Source: Halopseudomonas laoshanensis
GTDB lineage: Bacteria; Pseudomonadota; Gammaproteobacteria; Pseudomonadales; Pseudomonadaceae
Assembly (NCBI RefSeq): GCF_008365385.1
Contig: NZ_QOVF01000001.1
Span: 186,001 to 250,000 of the forward strand
DNA: 64,000 bases
Direction: 5' to 3'
Position 1 is the first letter of the stretch, and each line of letters begins with the position of its first letter. Position numbers and translations under genes: made by a program. Below, piece by piece: positions 62,705 through 64,000 of this stretch. Under the pieces are notes generated by a model. That model did not search any database, was not told the DNA's origin, and saw only the letters and a list, made by a program, of their open reading frames with translations.

Positions 62705-63490
62705 ATGCACGCAGCACTTTGGGTCAGCAAGACCGGGTTGTCCGCCCAGGACACCATGCTCACGACCATTTCCAACAACCTGGCCAACGTGGCGACCACA
62801 GGTTTCAAGCGCGATCGGCCAGAGTTTGAGGATCTGTTGTATCAGATCAAGCGCCAGCCGGGCGCCCAGAGCACCCAGGACACCCAGTTGCCCTCGGGTT
62901 TGCAATTGGGTACCGGTGTGCGCGTAGCCGGCACGCAGAAGATCTTTACCCAGGGTTCGCTGCAAACGACCGAACAGCCTCTGGATCTGGCAGTAAACGG
63001 ACGCGGCTTTTTTCAGATTCTGATGCCCGACGGCAACATCGGCTATACCCGTGACGGTAGCTTTCACCTGGATGCTGATGGCCAGATCGTGACCTCCAGT
63101 GGCTTTCCGCTGGAGCCTGGCATTGTACTGCCGGAAGATACCCAGACCTTCACCGTGGGCGAGGACGGGACCGTCAGCGTCGCGGTGTTCGGCGACCCTG
63201 CACCACAGCAGTTGGGCATCGTGCAGACCGCCGATTTCATCAACCCGGCCGGGTTGCAGTCGATCGGTAACAACCTGTTCCTGGAAACCGCCGCCAGCGG
63301 CGCGCCGCAGGCCGGCAATCCCGGTCAGAACGGCCTGGGTACGGTGCTGCAGAACACGCTGGAGAATTCCAACGTCAGCGTGGTGGAAGAACTGGTCAAT
63401 ATGATCACCACCCAGCGCGCCTACGAAATGAATTCCAAGGTTATCTCCACTGCAGATCAAATGCTGCAATACATCAGTCAGAACCTCTGA
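62705..63490 (+). CDS. flgG: Flagellar distal rod protein FlgG
   Basis: 261-aa distal rod subunit. The N-terminal signature is TISNNLANVATTGFKRDRPEFEDL, and the FlgG-specific segment with YQIKRQPGA follows; the C-terminus is NVSVVEELVNMITTQRAYEMN. The start has AAGGAG 8 nt upstream. Length is the standard 261. Confidence 0.97.
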   Translation: MHAALWVSKTGLSAQDTMLTTISNNLANVATTGFKRDRPEFEDLLYQIKRQPGAQSTQDTQLPSGLQLGTGVRVAGTQKIFTQGSLQTTEQPLDLAVNGRGFFQILMPDGNIGYTRDGSFHLDADGQIVTSSGFPLEPGIVLPEDTQTFTVGEDGTVSVAVFGDPAPQQLGIVQTADFINPAGLQSIGNNLFLETAASGAPQAGNPGQNGLGTVLQNTLENSNVSVVEELVNMITTQRAYEMNSKVISTADQMLQYISQNL

Positions 63491-63505
63491 CCGGAGTGAT
63501 GTGAA

Positions 63506-64000
63506 ATGAAAACGCTGCGTTGCTCTGTGCTGCTTTGCGTTCTGGCGCTGCTGACCGCTTGCGTTCAGGTGCCCCCGCGTCCTGATGACCCGGCTTACGC
63601 GCCGGTGTTGCCGCGCACGCCAATTCCACAAGCATTGAATAACGGCGCTATCTATCAGGCCGGTTTTCATCAGAATCTGTTCGATGACCGCAAGGCTCAC
63701 CGGGTAGGTGACATCATTACCATCACGCTGCAGGAGCGCATGGCGGCAAGTAAAAGCGCTGACAACGAAATCAGCAAGAACAGCTCGACGCAAATCGCCA
63801 ACCCTGTCCTTTTTGGCAACGTGGTCGGTGCCAAGGGATTGGATCTCGGGGTGAACATGAGCGGAGACCGCACTTTTGCCGGTGACTCCGAAGCCAACCA
63901 GACCAATAGCTTGACCGGTTCAATCACCGTTACCGTGGCCGAGGTACTGCCCAATGGCATCTTGCGCGTTCGCGGCGAGAAGTGGATTACGCTGAATAAT
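63506..64000 (+). CDS. flgH: Flagellar L-ring protein FlgH (partial, 3' end outside window)
   Basis: Outer-membrane L-ring lipoprotein. My translation from ATG 63506 gives 165 codons up to the right edge; full proteins are about 220-230 aa. A lipoprotein signal ends in LLTAC (Cys19). L-ring features follow: [20 protein letters not shown] and [19 protein letters not shown]. Lies 15 bp after flgG in the same unit; flgI would be expected next. Confidence 0.95.
   Translation, partial: MKTLRCSVLLCVLALLTACVQVPPRPDDPAYAPVLPRTPIPQALNNGAIYQAGFHQNLFDDRKAHRVGDIITITLQERMAASKSADNEISKNSSTQIANPVLFGNVVGAKGLDLGVNMSGDRTFAGDSEANQTNSLTGSITVTVAEVLPNGILRVRGEKWITLNN

Noticed and set aside
62675-63793. Long open frame (372 codons) on the minus strand opposite flgG and flgH
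   Set aside because: It mirrors conserved flagellar genes, its product has no recognisable domain, and high-GC codon bias creates such shadows.

Overview
The window looks like chromosomal core sequence of a Pseudomonadaceae gammaproteobacterium. Several blocks match gene orders I know from Pseudomonas: argR-aruCFG / alaS-lysC-rsmA-tRNA-Ser-tRNA-Arg; minCDE-rluA; flgZ-flgN-flgM-flgA // cheV-cheR-flgBCDEFGH; and an AmrZ orthologue. A complete Na+-pump-type oxaloacetate decarboxylase (oadGAB) hints at a marine or halotolerant member such as the Halopseudomonas/P. stutzeri side of the family; that placement is inference. No phage, insertion sequence, CRISPR array, integrase or toxin-antitoxin system was seen.

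Layout. 1-4.7 kb: leftward, translationally coupled glgA-treZ-malQ (glycogen/maltodextrin/trehalose metabolism; malQ runs off the left edge). 5-9 kb: an unknown 138-aa protein, an FKBP lipoprotein, a 509-bp gene-free stretch with inverted repeats and a DnaA-box cluster, and the protease Prc. 9-16.3 kb: quinone oxidoreductase, apeB, rluA, minCDE, an LpxL-type acyltransferase and a patatin. 16.3-21 kb: rapA, two small unknown proteins, a CcoM-like cytochrome oxidase peptide behind a textbook Anr/FNR promoter, and a DTW-domain tRNA-modifying enzyme. 21-28.5 kb: SDR, thiolase, then argR and a shortened arginine-succinyltransferase operon (aruC-F-G without D, B and E), followed by an exported glutathione peroxidase. 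28.6-33.4 kb: alaS, lysC, csrA/rsmA, tRNA-Ser(GCT), tRNA-Arg(ACG). 33.5-39.2 kb: mgtE, oadGAB, amrZ and a tRNA-Arg(CCT) with an odd acceptor stem. 39.3-47.1 kb: fdhD with a YdeP-type molybdoenzyme, then the aapJQMP amino-acid ABC transporter behind a sigma-54 promoter. 47.1-54 kb: GNAT acetyltransferase, diguanylate cyclase, a lipoprotein Ntn-hydrolase acylase, DUF2237 protein and MFS transporter. 54-64 kb: flagellar/chemotaxis cluster, with flgH cut by the right edge.

How it fits together. The flagellar block carries readable promoters of three tiers: sigma-54 sites before flgA, flgB and flgF, and a sigma-28 site before flgMN. The window also holds several parts of the motile/sessile switch: the c-di-GMP brake FlgZ, a diguanylate cyclase with an intact I-site, AmrZ and CsrA/RsmA. 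The most unusual points are the shortened aru operon, the DnaA-box cluster between fklB-like and prc genes, the mismatched tRNA-Arg(CCT), the candidate AmrZ operator, the outer-membrane-type acylase with a 14-bp palindrome upstream, and the CcoM/Anr unit. I did not find a clearly new multi-gene system.
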